Shown: one piece after another, positions 12,059 to 24,600 of the stretch
Layout: the number at the start of each line of letters is the position of its first letter
How positions within the stretch are numbered: the first letter of the stretch is position 1
Assembly (NCBI GenBank): GCA_039654915.1
Contig: CM077597.1
Coordinates: 91,638,001 to 91,702,000, forward strand
DNA from: Aquilaria yunnanensis
Lineage: Eukaryota > Streptophyta > Magnoliopsida > Malvales > Thymelaeaceae
Direction of reading: 5' to 3'
DNA length: 64,000 bases
The notes under the pieces: generated by a model
Seen by the model: only the letters and a program-made list of their open reading frames with translations
Told to the model about the DNA's origin: nothing
Databases searched by the model: none
Made by a program: the position numbers and the translations under genes

Positions 12059-12921
12059 GAATCTTGCTTGCGACCGAGTTGGATATCGGTGTTGAGTACC
12101 AATCTTTTACCATTTTTTGAAAAATAAGATTCATTTTATTAAACTTTATACGCACGTGATTCATGTAATACATGCATGCAATAAGTGAGCGTGATTGTCC
12201 CCTATCATGAAACTTGAAGACTTCTTGTTGTCATCAAAAAGACAAAAAGTTAGTATCGTTTGATGCGTGGTTTTGATGCATGAAGAAAAATTGCACAAAA
12301 CAGAAGTACAACAAAAGAAAAACAAGGTTAGTAACAAGTTAAATAGCAATTAATAACTCATGAGCTATTATGAGAAAAGAAGTTAGAACCATAAATATAA
12401 GACACGAAGAAAACAAAAGTGTAAGGCAACAAAATGGCATAACAATGACATGCTTATGACGTTGGTAAATGGTAGGTATTCTATGGCCAGTTCTATGTTT
12501 AAGTGGGCCATTTTATATGCATTGGGTGGCTTGTCAAAAAAGCTGAGGGTGGTTCCGAATCCCATCCCTAAATCATAGCGATAGCCCAATTCCTTACCCA
12601 CAAGGGTTTATGTAAGGAGAGGATTAATTCGGGTCGTAACTTTTCATGGGCCCGTGCAGAGACTACCGTCTCAGAAGGCAAATACACTACTTTGCTACTT
12701 GAAACCGGTGAAGGCTTAGAGACCATGGTCTCACAGGGACAACAACACCAATTCCACTTTGAAAGAATGTGTTTGAGTTGAGGAAGCTCGGGTGTAGAGC
12801 CTCATGTCATGAATGCATATTGCATGTTTACAACAAGTAAGTACAGTACATGAGTCCACACAAAGATAAGCAAAGCAAAACGAAACAATAAACCAAACTT
12901 TTAGGCTTGACTCACGAGATG

Positions 12922-12942
12922 TCCCCAGTGGAGTCGCCAAGC
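12922..12942 (-). promoter_or_regulatory. Primer-binding-site-like sequence next to the 5' LTR
   Basis: On the minus strand TTGGCGACTCCACTGGGGAC follows the LTR within a few bases. This sequence recurs at the same place in many plant Tat/Ogre elements, where it pairs with the 3' end of a tRNA to prime reverse transcription. From memory the tRNA is of the Arg type; I could not check that. Confidence 0.65.
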
Positions 12943-14806
12943 TGTAGCAATGTGTTTTTGGGAGTCGCCACCAATCAGTTTACCTAGGTCGGTTGGATAC
13001 CTAAAAATGGTCTATGAGAGTTCGAGGGGTTCGGGAGTACGGTTACGCTAAAATAACTTTATTCTAGCACCCAAAATTGGCACCTTAGTTTGGTTTAAAA
13101 AAGTTTTTTTTTTGCTCGATTTTTGACTCGTTTGATTAATTCTCCAAACCATGAGTTCTAATCGAACTATCCGGATATGGACTTCTAAACTTTATTATTT
13201 GACTTTTTTATTTGATTTTATGAAATTTTTTATATTTCCAAACCATTGATCCTATCGGACCACCCAGATGTGGATATCTAGGAAAAACTTAACCAATCTC
13301 ATTTGTATCCCTATTTATCTTTTTAAATATATTTTTAGTTGATTATCAGTTCAAACCGTGGATCCTATCGAATCACCCGGATGAGGATATCTAAATTTTA
13401 TGTATTATCCTAAACTTATCATAAGATTCTTATCAAACCCACAGAGAATGAAATTCTTTTTAAGTGTGATTCTTTTTTTTTAGATATATTATGTGAGACT
13501 AATTTTAGATTATTTATTAAAATTATCTATCTAATCTAATCACATAATCATGCTTAATGTTAATTCCTAAACTAATTCATGACTTTAAACAAAATAAACA
13601 AAACTATGAAAGAAAAATACAAGTAAAACAATACTGTCAGTGACTGGTCTGAAAAAAGAAGAAGAAAGTTAGCAACTTAGATGAGCGAAACAGAAAAGTC
13701 TAGGGACTAAATAACGATTATACCGAAAAGTTAACTGGGTTAGTGCTGACAGGTCGGATTATGGGTCGGATTTCGTCGCGATACGGGCTCCTCTCTCTGA
13801 TTCTCAGTCTAGCAGCGTAACGGAGGAGGCGGTGGCGCAACGGGAGCAGGGGAGCTACGGCGAGGCCGGTGGTGACGGTGGAGGGTGACAGGGGTGGCGG
13901 ACGCGCGACGTCAAGAGAGAGAGAGCCGGAGCTGCTGGAGGAGGGACGACGGCGTCGGTGAACTTGAGGGCCGACGGAGGGAGATGAACCGTCGGGCTAG
14001 GAGGCTGGCAGTGATGGCGGCGCGAGCGTTGGCGATGGGGAGGACGATGACGGCGACTGGAGCGGCGTCGGGTATGCACGAATCGTCTGGAAAGAGGGAG
14101 CAAGGGTGACGGCGTTGTAGGGAGGAAATTTAGGGTTCCTGGGCAGAAGGGGGGTGAGGCAGGGGACTTGAGCTGCTGCTTTCTCTTTTTTCGAGACTAG
14201 AGCTTAGGGCTTCGTTTTTCCTCCTCCCGAAATCTGGACCCATATTTATACTAGTGTGGGCTTAAAACGTGATTAACACTGTTTTTTAGAGTTTAAAATC
14301 GATCCAGATCCAAATCGAATTTGAGGAAGTTTAGTTCAATTAGGATGTAATCCGGTGAAATTACTAGTTTCAGTCCAATAAAACTCCCAATCTGCCTATT
14401 CTGCCCTAAATTCTGTTCGAATGTCAATCTGACCCAAAACTTTCAGGAATTGTCAGATTAGCCCAAAACTTTGCAAAAACCCCAGATTTTTCCTAAAATT
14501 TCCTAAAATCGCCAGATTTGGCTCAAACTCTCTAAAATTGATAGATCTGCCCCAAACCTTTGAATTTTGCTCGCCCGTTTTCTCCCAAACTTTTTCTTTT
14601 TTCCAAATTGACCCTATAACACTTTTAGGACTCCAAATTAGTACCTAAACTAAATTAACTCCTATTTTTACCCTAGATGATAAAAAAAACCAAAAATTAC
14701 CTAAAAGAATAAAATGCCCCTATAAAAATCAAAATGCTCCTAAACTAATTTTTCTAATCTAAAAATTAAACAAAAGTCAGTGCCCGGACAAAATTGGGTG
14801 TCAACA
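12943..14806 (-). repeat. 5' LTR of the retrotransposon, 1864 bp
   Basis: On the minus strand it begins TGTTGACACCCAATTTTG and ends TTGCTACA. This uninterrupted copy shows what the split copy at 2254-7718 looked like before the solo LTR landed. It holds the element's promoter and polyadenylation signals by position. Confidence 0.88.
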
Positions 14807-14811
14807 AGAAT
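14807..14811. repeat. Target-site duplication (AGAAT), right
   Basis: Exact copy of 2249-2253; it closes the retrotransposon insertion. Confidence 0.9.
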
Positions 14812-16789
14812 CCTTCCAACCCTTTTTCATAAAAATTCCATCAAAATAGCCCATAAACATCATATGGATAGCATTGTGCATACACTTCAAACTACACTCC
14901 AATGATTCATATATCCTTCTCACACTACATATACACCATACCCAGTTCATTTACATGCATTCATGCACTACATACATGCTAATAACTTAGTTAATATATA
15001 CGCTAAGCTTCTTGGAGAACTCAACAAAGCACTAAGTACTCCAGAAACTTGAAGGGACCAGTTGCTGCGTAGGGCAGAAAGTACCATTACTAAAAATAGC
15101 TACTGTACTCCAAAAATCATGAAACTTTCTAGTTTACCACTACACATATGAAGTTAATATACCTGAAATTTCACAGAGAAATTCAAATGACAACTATTAA
15201 TCTGAATGTTCTCTTTCAAGTGCTCCGGAAATGTACAGAAAAGGGGTAAGTTTCTTAAATGAAACTTAGTAAGGGCTTATCAATAAAATCTTCAAACTTC
15301 AGCCATATACCTGAAATCCAAAAACACTAAAACACAAAAATATAGTACTAACACATAAATATACACATCCAATGCACAAACAAATATAGCAACAAACATA
15401 TGAAATGCTGGTAACAATAACACATTAGGATTAGTCCATAATCATGCAATTAAACATTAAGAAGTCATTATGGCAGCCCTCCTCGAGTTATTGCTTGGTC
15501 TTAAAAGGTCATTAGGTCTTAGTTAGTACTAACTTAGGCTCTAGAAACCTTGAATTTCACTGCCATAATAGAGCACAAAAGCTGTAGGGTTGAAACCCTT
15601 GGTGCAATTTCCCCCTTAACCTAAACTTGGTTCATCAAACTCTTGGCTCTCTTCTAAGCATAGGGTCTTAGGTTCATGGATGTTTGAGCATTTGTATTGA
15701 ACAATAAATAACCATGAAACCCACATAAAAACCCTTACCTTTTGATGGAAATCCAATAAACCTTTTGTAAACCCGAAAACTAGGGGTTATAGTATTCCTT
15801 GATACTTCGGTTGTTTTCTCTTGCTTTCTCTTGATTATTTGCAGTAAAATGGCTATGGTGGATGGTGGAGGAGCTCAAAGAGATGATGCTAGAATGTAGA
15901 GGTCAAATTTTGGGAAGAAAATGGGTGAAAATGATTTTTTTTCTAGCTTTATTTCTTTATTCTTTAGTAATGGCATGTTTGCAAATTTTGCCAACTTCAA
16001 GCCACACTTGGACAATATTTTTGCTAGCCATTTGGGGTGGAAAAATGACATATTTTGGCCTCCTTTAACCTTGGTCAATAGTCATTTTCTCCTTTAGAAA
16101 AAATCTAGGATACTTAAGCTCCTTAATTGGCATTATGCCATAATTGGTAAACTTTGCCTCTTTGAGCACTTTGGTCCCCAACAATGTCATTAATTCCTTC
16201 CATGTCCTTTCTTGATAATACCATCCATGTCCTTTCTTCATAATTTCATCTATCTCCTTTCCAAAGTTATCTTTGGAAATTTGTGAAATTGATTACCCAA
16301 CCTTTATAACCTTACAATTTAGTTCATAGGTTACTTGAAAATTAGGCAATGTGCCAATGCTTTTTTAAGGACCAAGCTATCATTGTTTTTGCTACTTAAG
16401 GGAGTGTATATTGAATACTTTACACTTTACAATTCATACTTTATGGTGAAAATTAAAGCATATAAGTTTAAGTCCTTATGCTATAATTTACTTATTTTGT
16501 GAAGGTGGTAACACTAAGTGTCTCTCATCTTCCATTTTAACTATTATTCACCAAGATGCCTTAAGCAAGCACCTTGAGGGCTTTATATGAATAAAGTTTC
16601 TCTTGTTATTGGCAAAAAAACTGACAAGAGATTAGTATTAAATCTAAACACAGAAACAAACAATAAATTGAATTATTCATTATCATTACTTAATAGTTCA
16701 AAATATGATTGTAAACTTGATACGATTAATTAAAAAACATTGTGAGAAAACCATGTGAAAGTCATAGGATTCAACAACTAGAGGTAAAA

Positions 16790-16790
<1 letters not shown>
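14812..16790. other. Intergenic sequence without recognisable genes
   Basis: AT-rich DNA continuous with 1491-2248 before the insertion. An open frame of 68 codons at 15862-16068 and its antisense partner show no recognisable motif and lie in sequence of biased composition, so neither is called. Confidence 0.45.

Positions 16791-16792
<2 letters not shown>

Positions 16793-16840
<48 letters not shown>
16793..16840. repeat. (TA)n microsatellite
   Basis: A nearly pure TA run of about 46 bp. It sits in a TCTAA(TA)n...AGCAGGACAC context that resembles the 27138 repeat end (TCTAATATATATTATAAAAGTAGG). Confidence 0.9.
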
Positions 16841-16841
<1 letters not shown>

Positions 16842-17340
16842 CAGGACACTTTTATAAGAGCATTTTGTCATTTCCTTAATTCAGCTCCTCTACGCATGAC
16901 ATGTGGCATATTTAATCTACCTAATAATCTTACAAAAAACGTAAAAAAAATGAAAACCCAATAATGCCCACATTGTCACTGAATATGTTCATCCTCTTCA
17001 TTAATTTTTTGCCTGTATATTTCCGGTTCTGTAATTAAGGAATCAAAGGGACCAAATTACCGGGATTGACTTCATATTTTCCTAACCTGCCGGTTTTATA
17101 CCCTGAAAAAACGTAAGTTACAATCAACTTATTTAATAAAATTTTGACATGCCATTTCTATAGCTGTTTACAATAACCTGCCAAATCTATAGCGTTGATA
17201 AAAGGCAAGTTGCAATTAACATATTAAATAGAATCTTTTGCTGCCATAAGTTGACCCTTAAAATAATATGCAGTTTACAATTGATTATGCACAATAATAA
17301 ATAATGGAAATCAAAACCGATTCATTTTCCCATATTTAAT
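16841..17340. other. Possible Helitron-like 5' end and intergenic DNA
   Basis: TCTAA...TATA...AGCAGGAC followed by an ACATGTGGCA-type segment recurs at 27138-27250. Plant Helitrons often start TCT-A-TATATTATAAAAG. No CTAG end with a hairpin was located, so the class is only suggested. Confidence 0.25.
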
Positions 17341-17675
17341 CATACAAGAACACTATAAATCATGCCCCCAACAAGCCTTTTGAACACAATAGTAGTGCGA
17401 GTTTTAACACTACACAATATTAGTCCGAGTTCTAACAATTTTTGCCATGGATGTAGTCTCTACATGCTATGTTTGCTTGCTCAAGAAGGTTCTCTTGGAG
17501 TTTAAACTCCCGGAAGCCGTATATATCACAGAAAAGTTGGGCCTTTCAACCTTTATATCTATCATGAGTGTATATATGTTGAAGACTCAAACAAGAAGCC
17601 TTAGAAGCATATGTATTATAGCGAGCCATATAGCTGCGAAATGAAGAGTAAACAGCATTGGGCAATGCAAGCAGT

Positions 17676-18969
17676 CACTACAACATAAAGCTTTATTGGA
17701 GCCACAAATAATTGCTTCTATTGGTCATATATTTGCTTCCAAAAGTTTTAGGGACAAATAAATAATTGTTCCTATACTCGTGTTGCCAATAGTATTTGGA
17801 GACAGTTAGGAGACAATTAGTTATGTCCTTTAAAAAATTAAATTGGAAGCAAATATATGAGTTTCTTATTCCACTTATGAAAGCAATTTTTTCTAAAGGA
17901 CAAATGAATTTGTTTCCAATATCAATGGATTAATAACAGAAAAATTTTGTGCGAATTAAAAGCCTTTTTTTTTTTTAACGCACCCATTTCAGATCCACAA
18001 CCTATTAGCATTAGACTTCTGATTTTGTTAGGAATCGAACGTGCAACCCCTCTTCTACCTTCATTAGTCTTTAATCAAGCATCCGACCACCAACCCAAGA
18101 GCTCAAATTGTCAAGTGAAACATTTTTATTTGTAAGAAAGCCAATTAATCATGTCAACGAGCTACAATTCCCTTTTTGTTTTTAACCAATTCCATGCATA
18201 TATTTGAGTAATCTTATAGTTAATATAATTCTTGAGCTAATAATTTTTCCAACCCAAAAAAAATAAAACTTTTAAATATTCACAGGGAAAATGATTTATT
18301 ATTATAACGTTTTTAAATACACACTCTAGACAATAATTTTAAATTATAATAATTTCTTGGGATTTTTACAAAGACAAGTATATATAAATTCAAGAAAAAT
18401 CTAGCAAAAAACATCAATTTTTTTTTACGCAAAGAATATTAAACTTAAATAATCATGCAATGATTATTATGTTTATTTTCTTTTAAAAAAGATTAACTTG
18501 AGTTTTTTAGTAAAAAAATTGAGTATTAATGACTTTTATTATTTGCATTCAAGAATTTGTTGTTTGAGAAAGACGGACTCATGTAACTGGGTGCAAAATT
18601 CGACACATTTAAGGACAACTAATAAATTTGCTGTTAAATATATTTTTTAGGAGCAAATTTTGAATTGACCCCTATTATTTGCTTCCAATATTTGTTAACT
18701 AAACATTAACTGGAGACTAACATTCTAGCTTCCAAAAACTTTTTGGCCGATGTACTCTTATATGTTTCTGAGGCAATTAATAAAGATAGAGCAACACTTT
18801 TTCCTGTGTCACCATTTTTTTATTTTTGAAAAAGGTCCAGTAAGTATTGGGGACAAATATTTTTAGATATAAAGACAAATATTAAGTTTGTTGCTAAATA
18901 TACATTTTAGAGGCAAATATTTTATTTGACTCCTATTATTTGCTTCTAATAGTAGTTTCTCTCGTAGTG
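17676..18969. mobile_element. Non-autonomous CACTA transposon
   Basis: It starts CACTACAACATAAAGC and ends CTCTCGTAGTG, so both ends show the CACTAC terminal repeat. The 3-bp flanks are AGT on both sides (17673-17675 and 18970-18972), the size made by CACTA transposases. Subterminal copies of GGGACAAATA, TATTTGCTTCCAA and related words occur in both orientations, as expected for transposase binding sites. No transposase frame is present in its 1.3 kb, so it must have been mobilised in trans. Confidence 0.88.
17965..18115 (-). mobile_element. tRNA-derived SINE-like insertion inside the CACTA element
   Basis: On the minus strand GAGCTCTTGGGTTGGTGGTC resembles a pol III box A region, and GTTGCACGTTCGATTCCT, about 50 bp further on, resembles box B (GGTTCGANTCC). 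The body is about 150 bp and ends near a T-run at 17967-17977. It is too diverged to fold as a real tRNA. Family not identified. Confidence 0.45.
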
Positions 18970-19510
18970 AGTTAAAGGCCTATAAGAGTTATTCTCTTTC
19001 AAGGTACTTGATTTTAACTTCACTGAGAGGACCCATGCCGAACAGGAGGTGGCTGAATTGAGACAACAATATGCAAGTTTGGTTGCTTGAATTCAAATAT
19101 TGGAGCATGAGATTAATATCTAAAGGAGAAAATTGCCCACTTCCTCAAACAGGTATGAATTTTCTACTATGCTACATGGTTACTATTATGAAATAGTTGT
19201 ACCAATTTCTATAATTATTGATTAGTTTGTTGTACATTTAAAATATATTGTGAATCCTGAAGCCAGCCCGAGTTTCATATCTAGGAAGGGTGATATAGAT
19301 GGGGAGGAGTGTAGCTATCAAGAATGTGAAGCTTCAGCCCTAGCTAGATCGGCCACATTTGAAAAGTATGTCTATATTAGATGGTTGAACCGAAGCAGAA
19401 TGTTCACCACCAGGAGCCCAAACAGCCAAGTATATGATGAAGTTCTTCAAGCTCCTTCCCTACAACAACTTTTTTGTAGGAATAAACGAAGAACCCCAAG
19501 ATTGTCCTAA

Positions 19511-21490
19511 TGGTGAGGCCAAGAATCCATCTGGTCCACATAACAATGGTGGTCTCGATGACGGCATAAAGAAGAAGTAATAGTGTTTATGGCCTTAGGG
19601 CTTTTATTATTATTATTATCTAGGCAATATTGCTAATAATTATCTACTTGACAACTTTGTGATTGTTCATTTTGGTTGTAGTAGTGCTTATTTAGCTTAA
19701 ATTCATGTTAGGTCTATTTCGATGAATAATATATACTTGCCAGCAATTTACCATTTCACACCCTTCGTATCATTCCTCATTAGTCATTCCCATGTTAAAT
19801 TGAATTCACGGGAAAATCAAACAAAAGAGAGGTTCAGTGAATAACAAGTGCATATAACAGAATTGACCCCTTTCTTCCTATATGTGATGTATATGGAAGG
19901 ATATTCATATATTTATTTTGATTTTAGGGAAAGTAAAATAGATATTATATCACAAGAGTTGCGCAATTACAGTAAATTAACCAAGAAGAGTGAAAAATAA
20001 AAGTTATGAGATAACATGTATCAACCTCTGCAAGTTTAAAATAACTATAAGAATATTTTAACAAGATTCCCTGTTATATGCTATCTATATGGAATAATCC
20101 ATATCTTGATCTTAAATCCATATCCTGAAGCAAGACCGGAAAGGGAATAAAGATTTCTAAATTACTTGGAATATTATATTTATTAAGAAAATCGTAAAAA
20201 TTATAGAAATCCTTTATGTGATTGGCGTAACCTATACTTTATCTTCTTTATTTTAAAAAATATACACTTTACCCCAGGCTTTCTTTACATTTTCCAACAA
20301 CAACTTTTCAAACTCTAATTTAAATTATTTGATAATTATGTTCTAGTAATTTTCAATTTTTTTGATATTTTTTCAAATTTGATTAACATTTGAAAAATAC
20401 TTATTTGTATTTATAGTGAGGAAAATGCATTTTAAGAGAAGAAATATTGTTAATTTAAAATCTCTATTAACAGTAAAAAATATTGAGGAGACTAAAATTA
20501 ATGATAGATGATTGCTGTATATTTTAAATTAAGGTTACAGAAGTTATTGTTGGATAGTATTAAAGAAGAAAAAGATAAAGTGTAAATTTTTAAAAATAAG
20601 GGGGATAAAATGTAGATTAGGCCAAACGATAAGGTTTTTGTAACTTTCCCTTAAGAAAACATATAGAATTTGATGGAGCTAATAAAATATGAGAAATATG
20701 TTAATTACTTCTATATTAATTTATTTAAAAAAATTAAATAAACTGTTAGAAATATGATTTAAAATATTTTTAAAAATTAAAAATGCATGGTTACCACCCA
20801 AGTAAGAAAAAAAATGAAATAATTCCGGATAATTAATTGATGCATGCATCCAAGTAAACATGTTTTTCATTTTTATTCTAATGAATTTACAATAATGCAT
20901 TTCTATTAAATTTTTTTATTTTTTTTACCTTTTAAGATGATTATTTTATGTTTGTCATAAACGTATTATATCAACATATAAAATTAATTCTTATGTTTGT
21001 TGTGTCTATACGACAAAACTATATTGTAGTGTAAATGGATATTCAAGAAAGAAGAGCCCAACGTAGACAATTTTTTGGATTGCTTGCACCCTTACATACA
21101 AGTACGCGTCCACAATCTTAATACATAAGTTCTATTTGTTATTACAGCTTTATGACTCTGGGAAGTTATGCATTGGGCTGCAGCTATTGGTATGGATTGA
21201 TAAGACTCTACAATATATTGTTATCTTTTTTTTTTTTAATTAACATGAGTCTAGCCATCTTGAACTTCCATATCTAATTTGTGATTTTGTAGTTTTTGAA
21301 TTTTATGAGGATTTTCTTAATGTTAAGGAATTATTTGTCTTTTTTCTTGGCTATTTTTGGATCCTGTGGCAATGCCGGGTATTTAGATTAGTTCTAAATA
21401 TCCAGATGGAACTATAGAAGAGGGAACAAGCATGTGAATAAAGAAATATTCCTATTTATTATTGTCATTTACATCAAGCTAGCTTAATCA
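19511..21490. other. Intergenic DNA downstream of the beta-galactosidase gene
   Basis: AT-rich sequence without credible genes. It contains one inverted-repeat element, listed separately (20228-20619), and a TTATTATTATTATTATC stretch near 19605. Confidence 0.45.
20228..20619. mobile_element. MITE-like element with about 45-bp inverted ends
   Basis: The left end, TAACCTATACTTTATCTTC followed by an A/T block and ACACTTTACC, matches the reverse complement of the right end (ATAAAGTGTAAATTTTTAAA ... GATAAAATGTAGATTA). The body is under 400 bp and non-coding. Target duplication not resolved. Confidence 0.5.
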
Positions 21491-21496
21491 CTTATC

Positions 21497-21502
21497 TTTA
21501 TT
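21497..21502 (-). terminator. Polyadenylation signal AATAAA of the beta-galactosidase gene
   Basis: AATAAA on the minus strand, 126 bp past the stop codon, in the context CAGAATAAAGATAAG. The position is normal for a plant 3' UTR. Confidence 0.55.
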
Positions 21503-21627
21503 CTGGGAAGCAACAGCTAAACAAACTCATATTCTTTTTGACGAGTAAAAGATAAACTAATTTTAAACAAAACCTCCATGATCAACCTTGAAGCACAATT
21601 GGAAAAGAAAATTAAGGAAGTCCTAAT

Positions 21628-24600
21628 CTAGCAAATTGCTTCAATTGCGAGCCTTTTAACGATATTCCCACAGTTGGTGGTGCCAAATGTGTGCTCAGAA
21701 ACATCAATCATGCATGTTTGTTTTCCAACACAAGCCTACAAAATGAAAAGTTAGGACATAATAAGCATTTTCCTTTTGAAATACCCATGATCTTGGTAAA
21801 ACTTTGAGAAAAAATTTCAATTCATGGTTGAGGTATTACCTTAACGAGTGTGGACAACACATCATTCTCTGATCGACAACTACCTTCTGCAAATGATCCA
21901 CAAACACCTGTTGGATCTCCAAAGCTTACAAACTTGATCTCTGAAATAACTTGACCAGGGCAAGACAGTTCCAACATGTTTCCTTCCTGAACATTGGCAC
22001 ACATTGACCCGACCGAAACGGTTTGGAATTTCACCTTTGCAGGGTTCCCTCCAAGCTCCTCAAATAAGACCAATGTGTTGTTTCCTGCTTCATTAAGCAC
22101 AGAGCGAGGCACATGATACCTGAAAAATGTTGCATACTACAAATTATCAAATACAACATACATCAACATGTTTTCACCTACCCTTAAACCTTGTGATCAT
22201 AATGCAAATGAAGATAAGATCTTTAATGTTAATCAAATTGTAACAATTCTTATGAATTAGTTGAAATTGTTAGGATTTATTACCATCTTTGTGTAGGTTC
22301 ACCGCACTTGGAGATACATTTGGTGTTGTCATAAGGACCACGATAATCACAGGGCGTGTCATCACAACCATCATCTTGGGCCATGTAGCTTGGCCAATAT
22401 CGACCAATATTAAAGCCATTAACCCAAGCAATACCCTTTCCCATGCCTTTCAAGTCCACAACCACAGGGTCCATCCCTATTGGAGCTTTGAATGTGGTCT
22501 AAATGCAACAATAAAAAATTAGTGGGGCATATTTAGACATAATGTGGAAGTACATGAGGCACTATTTGTTTTTTGGAACTCACCTTGTACCAAGTCATCA
22601 TCTTATTGGTTGGGAAAGCTTCTGTTGCCCACTTGGAAGTAGAAGGAGAGTTCAAGTCATAGAGCTTGTTATTTAAACCATGTAATCCAACCCTATAGCT
22701 CCATTTATTACTTGACAAGTCTTTGATAACTCTCTCATCTTCATCTTTGTATCCAATCAATTCAATTGGACCTGGATTGATTCCAGCATTTATCGTATCA
22801 TATCGGGGGCCATAATTCTGCTCAATGTCCACAAACATTAGTAAAAATCTAAAAGTTTTAATTTCCTCTATTTAAATTCAAAACAATAATGAATTCACTT
22901 GTATGTATCTAGCTACCTTAAGACCAACAGTTGCACTTAACAAAGAAATCAAATTCCGCCCATGGTTGAGCTTCACATTTTGGACGAATTTGGCCTTCAA
23001 AACATCATATTTTTCCCAATGAGAGCCTGGAAAGTGAATTTAAAAATTATTAAAAGATCTTGTGATAAAAAAAAATTGCATTGAGAAAAAAACATATGTA
23101 TTAATGAACAAAGGTACTTACCAATATATTTCCCATTGAGATATAAATGAACAACTTGGCCCGTAGTGTTCACACGGATTGACATGTTATTGCTCCAAAT
23201 TGGATCATCGTCCTTAATGTCGACACTACCAAGGATCATGGAAAAATCAATAAATATATCAAGTGACATTAATAATTTCTGAATAATTCCATAAAAAAAT
23301 TTCTAAATAATAATAACAACAATTTTTATATGGTGGTTTGCGATAAGCTAATTCATAACAAAAAACATTTTAATGCCCGCTTTGAATTCAAAACTAATAT
23401 GTATCAAGAATTACCTTGTCATGTACCAAAGGTAGTCACTAGCATCATTTGCAGCCCTTTTTTGATCAATAAGTCGATTTGTAGAAACATGCCCTTGCCC
23501 AAGCAAAATAGTCTTGTCAAGTTTCTCAGGCCTCCATGACCAACTTAGAGTACTAGATTCTTCTTCATTGCTCTTTTTCACCATCACTGAAGTTTGAGTA
23601 CTCACCTACATTTATAAATACATTTTTCTAACTTTGTAAAAATACTCATCTAGAAAAAACTAGGATATAAACATTTTTGTCCATATAACTTCTTTCATTT
23701 TTTTACACCTATTTATTTTGAATTTTAAGTTTTTCCCAAATCAATTTCATTTGAAAATTCAATGCTCTATTTTGTCTAGCACTTACATAATAATTTTATA
23801 AAGTAATTTAATTTTATGAATTCTTTTGCTCACCAAGCCTAAAAGATAAAAATCAATAGAACAATAGAAAGTATCTTCCTACAAAACTTTTTTTAAATGT
23901 AATTTTTGAACTTCTTAAAGCATATAATTTCATTTGGTATAAGATTTGAAAAATAATCTATATACATAAAAATAATCTCTTCCGACAACTTGTTTGAAAA
24001 TTTTAGCCAAATACACAATTTACCTTCGCAGTGTTGTATGTCTCAGTTTTACAATCAGTTGAAATGCTAACAGACCAAGCTGGGACAAAATATTCCACTC
24101 CTTGGAATGTGACTGTAGCATCAACAATTGTATTCTCATTGCTCAGGAAGCAACCTGATCCATCCTTAGTTGTGTACACAGTGACCTAATTGTAACAAAT
24201 AAAAATTATTAGTCTGGCCTTGAAACAAAAATTTTATATTGAATTTTGTTAATTAATACCTGTACAGAACCTAGATCAAACTGAGAAACATTCCCATATG
24301 TAAGAGTCTTTTCCATCGAATGCAAAACGTCATGAAGTTGTTTCAAATGACCGTACTTTGGTTGACTCAATTGGCCTATAAAAAGAAAGAATTAGAAAAT
24401 CAATTTCGTGTCATATATTGAAAATATTTGCAAGCAATCACTTGAATATAACATGTACCATATTCATTCAAAGGGGCATCGTAGTCATAAGTTGTGGTTA
24501 TATAGGGTCCTCCGGCTGCTCTACCAAAGTTTGTTCCTCCATGATACTAAATATATATATAAAAAACTGATGTAAAATTGAAAAAATAAAAAATAAATAA

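Larger units (their letters stand above)
2254..14806 (-). mobile_element. Non-autonomous Ty3/gypsy-type LTR retrotransposon (Tat/Ogre-like), minus orientation
   Basis: Two near-identical direct repeats (2254-7718, interrupted, and 12943-14806) bound a 5.2-kb interior. Each runs TGTAGCAA...GTGTCAACA on the plus strand. Perfect AGAAT target duplications flank the whole. Orientation is minus: reading down from 12942 there is a primer-site-like TGGCGACTCCACTGGGGA, then a gag-like start at 12058, then repeat-rich DNA, then a purine tract (AAAAGGGGGCAGC) just before the second LTR. No protease, reverse transcriptase, RNase H or integrase reading frame survives, so the element needed proteins from elsewhere. 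The primer site and the tandem repeats before the 3' LTR are typical of the Tat/Ogre lineage; that placement is inference. With the solo LTR removed the two LTRs are 1862 and 1864 bp long and differ at scattered sites, so the insertion is not very recent. Confidence 0.88.
17447..19510 (+). pseudogene. Possible host coding remnant interrupted by a CACTA element (unrecognised)
   Basis: A CCACTATAAATC-like element near 17350 precedes an ATG in good context (GCCATGGATG, CDS 17447-17644, 65 codons). After the CACTA element (17676-18969), frames at about 19020-19150 give AEQEVAELRQQYASLVA, then a stop, then IQILEHEINI; an 86-codon frame at 19250-19510 contains FEKYVYIRWLNRSR. The heptad pattern and the Y-I-R-W-L-N segment faintly recall the coiled-coil and YLRWVN parts of CHUP1-like proteins. 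The resemblance is weak, and there are stops. It could equally be noise in AT-rich DNA. Whether the pieces were ever one gene is inference. Confidence 0.22.

Noticed and set aside
17965..18115. Functional tRNA gene
   Set aside because: Box A and box B are recognisable, but acceptor and anticodon stems do not pair, so it is a SINE-type derivative at most.
22289..22522. Plus-strand open frame
   Set aside because: It is the antisense shadow of a beta-galactosidase exon (22498-22284).
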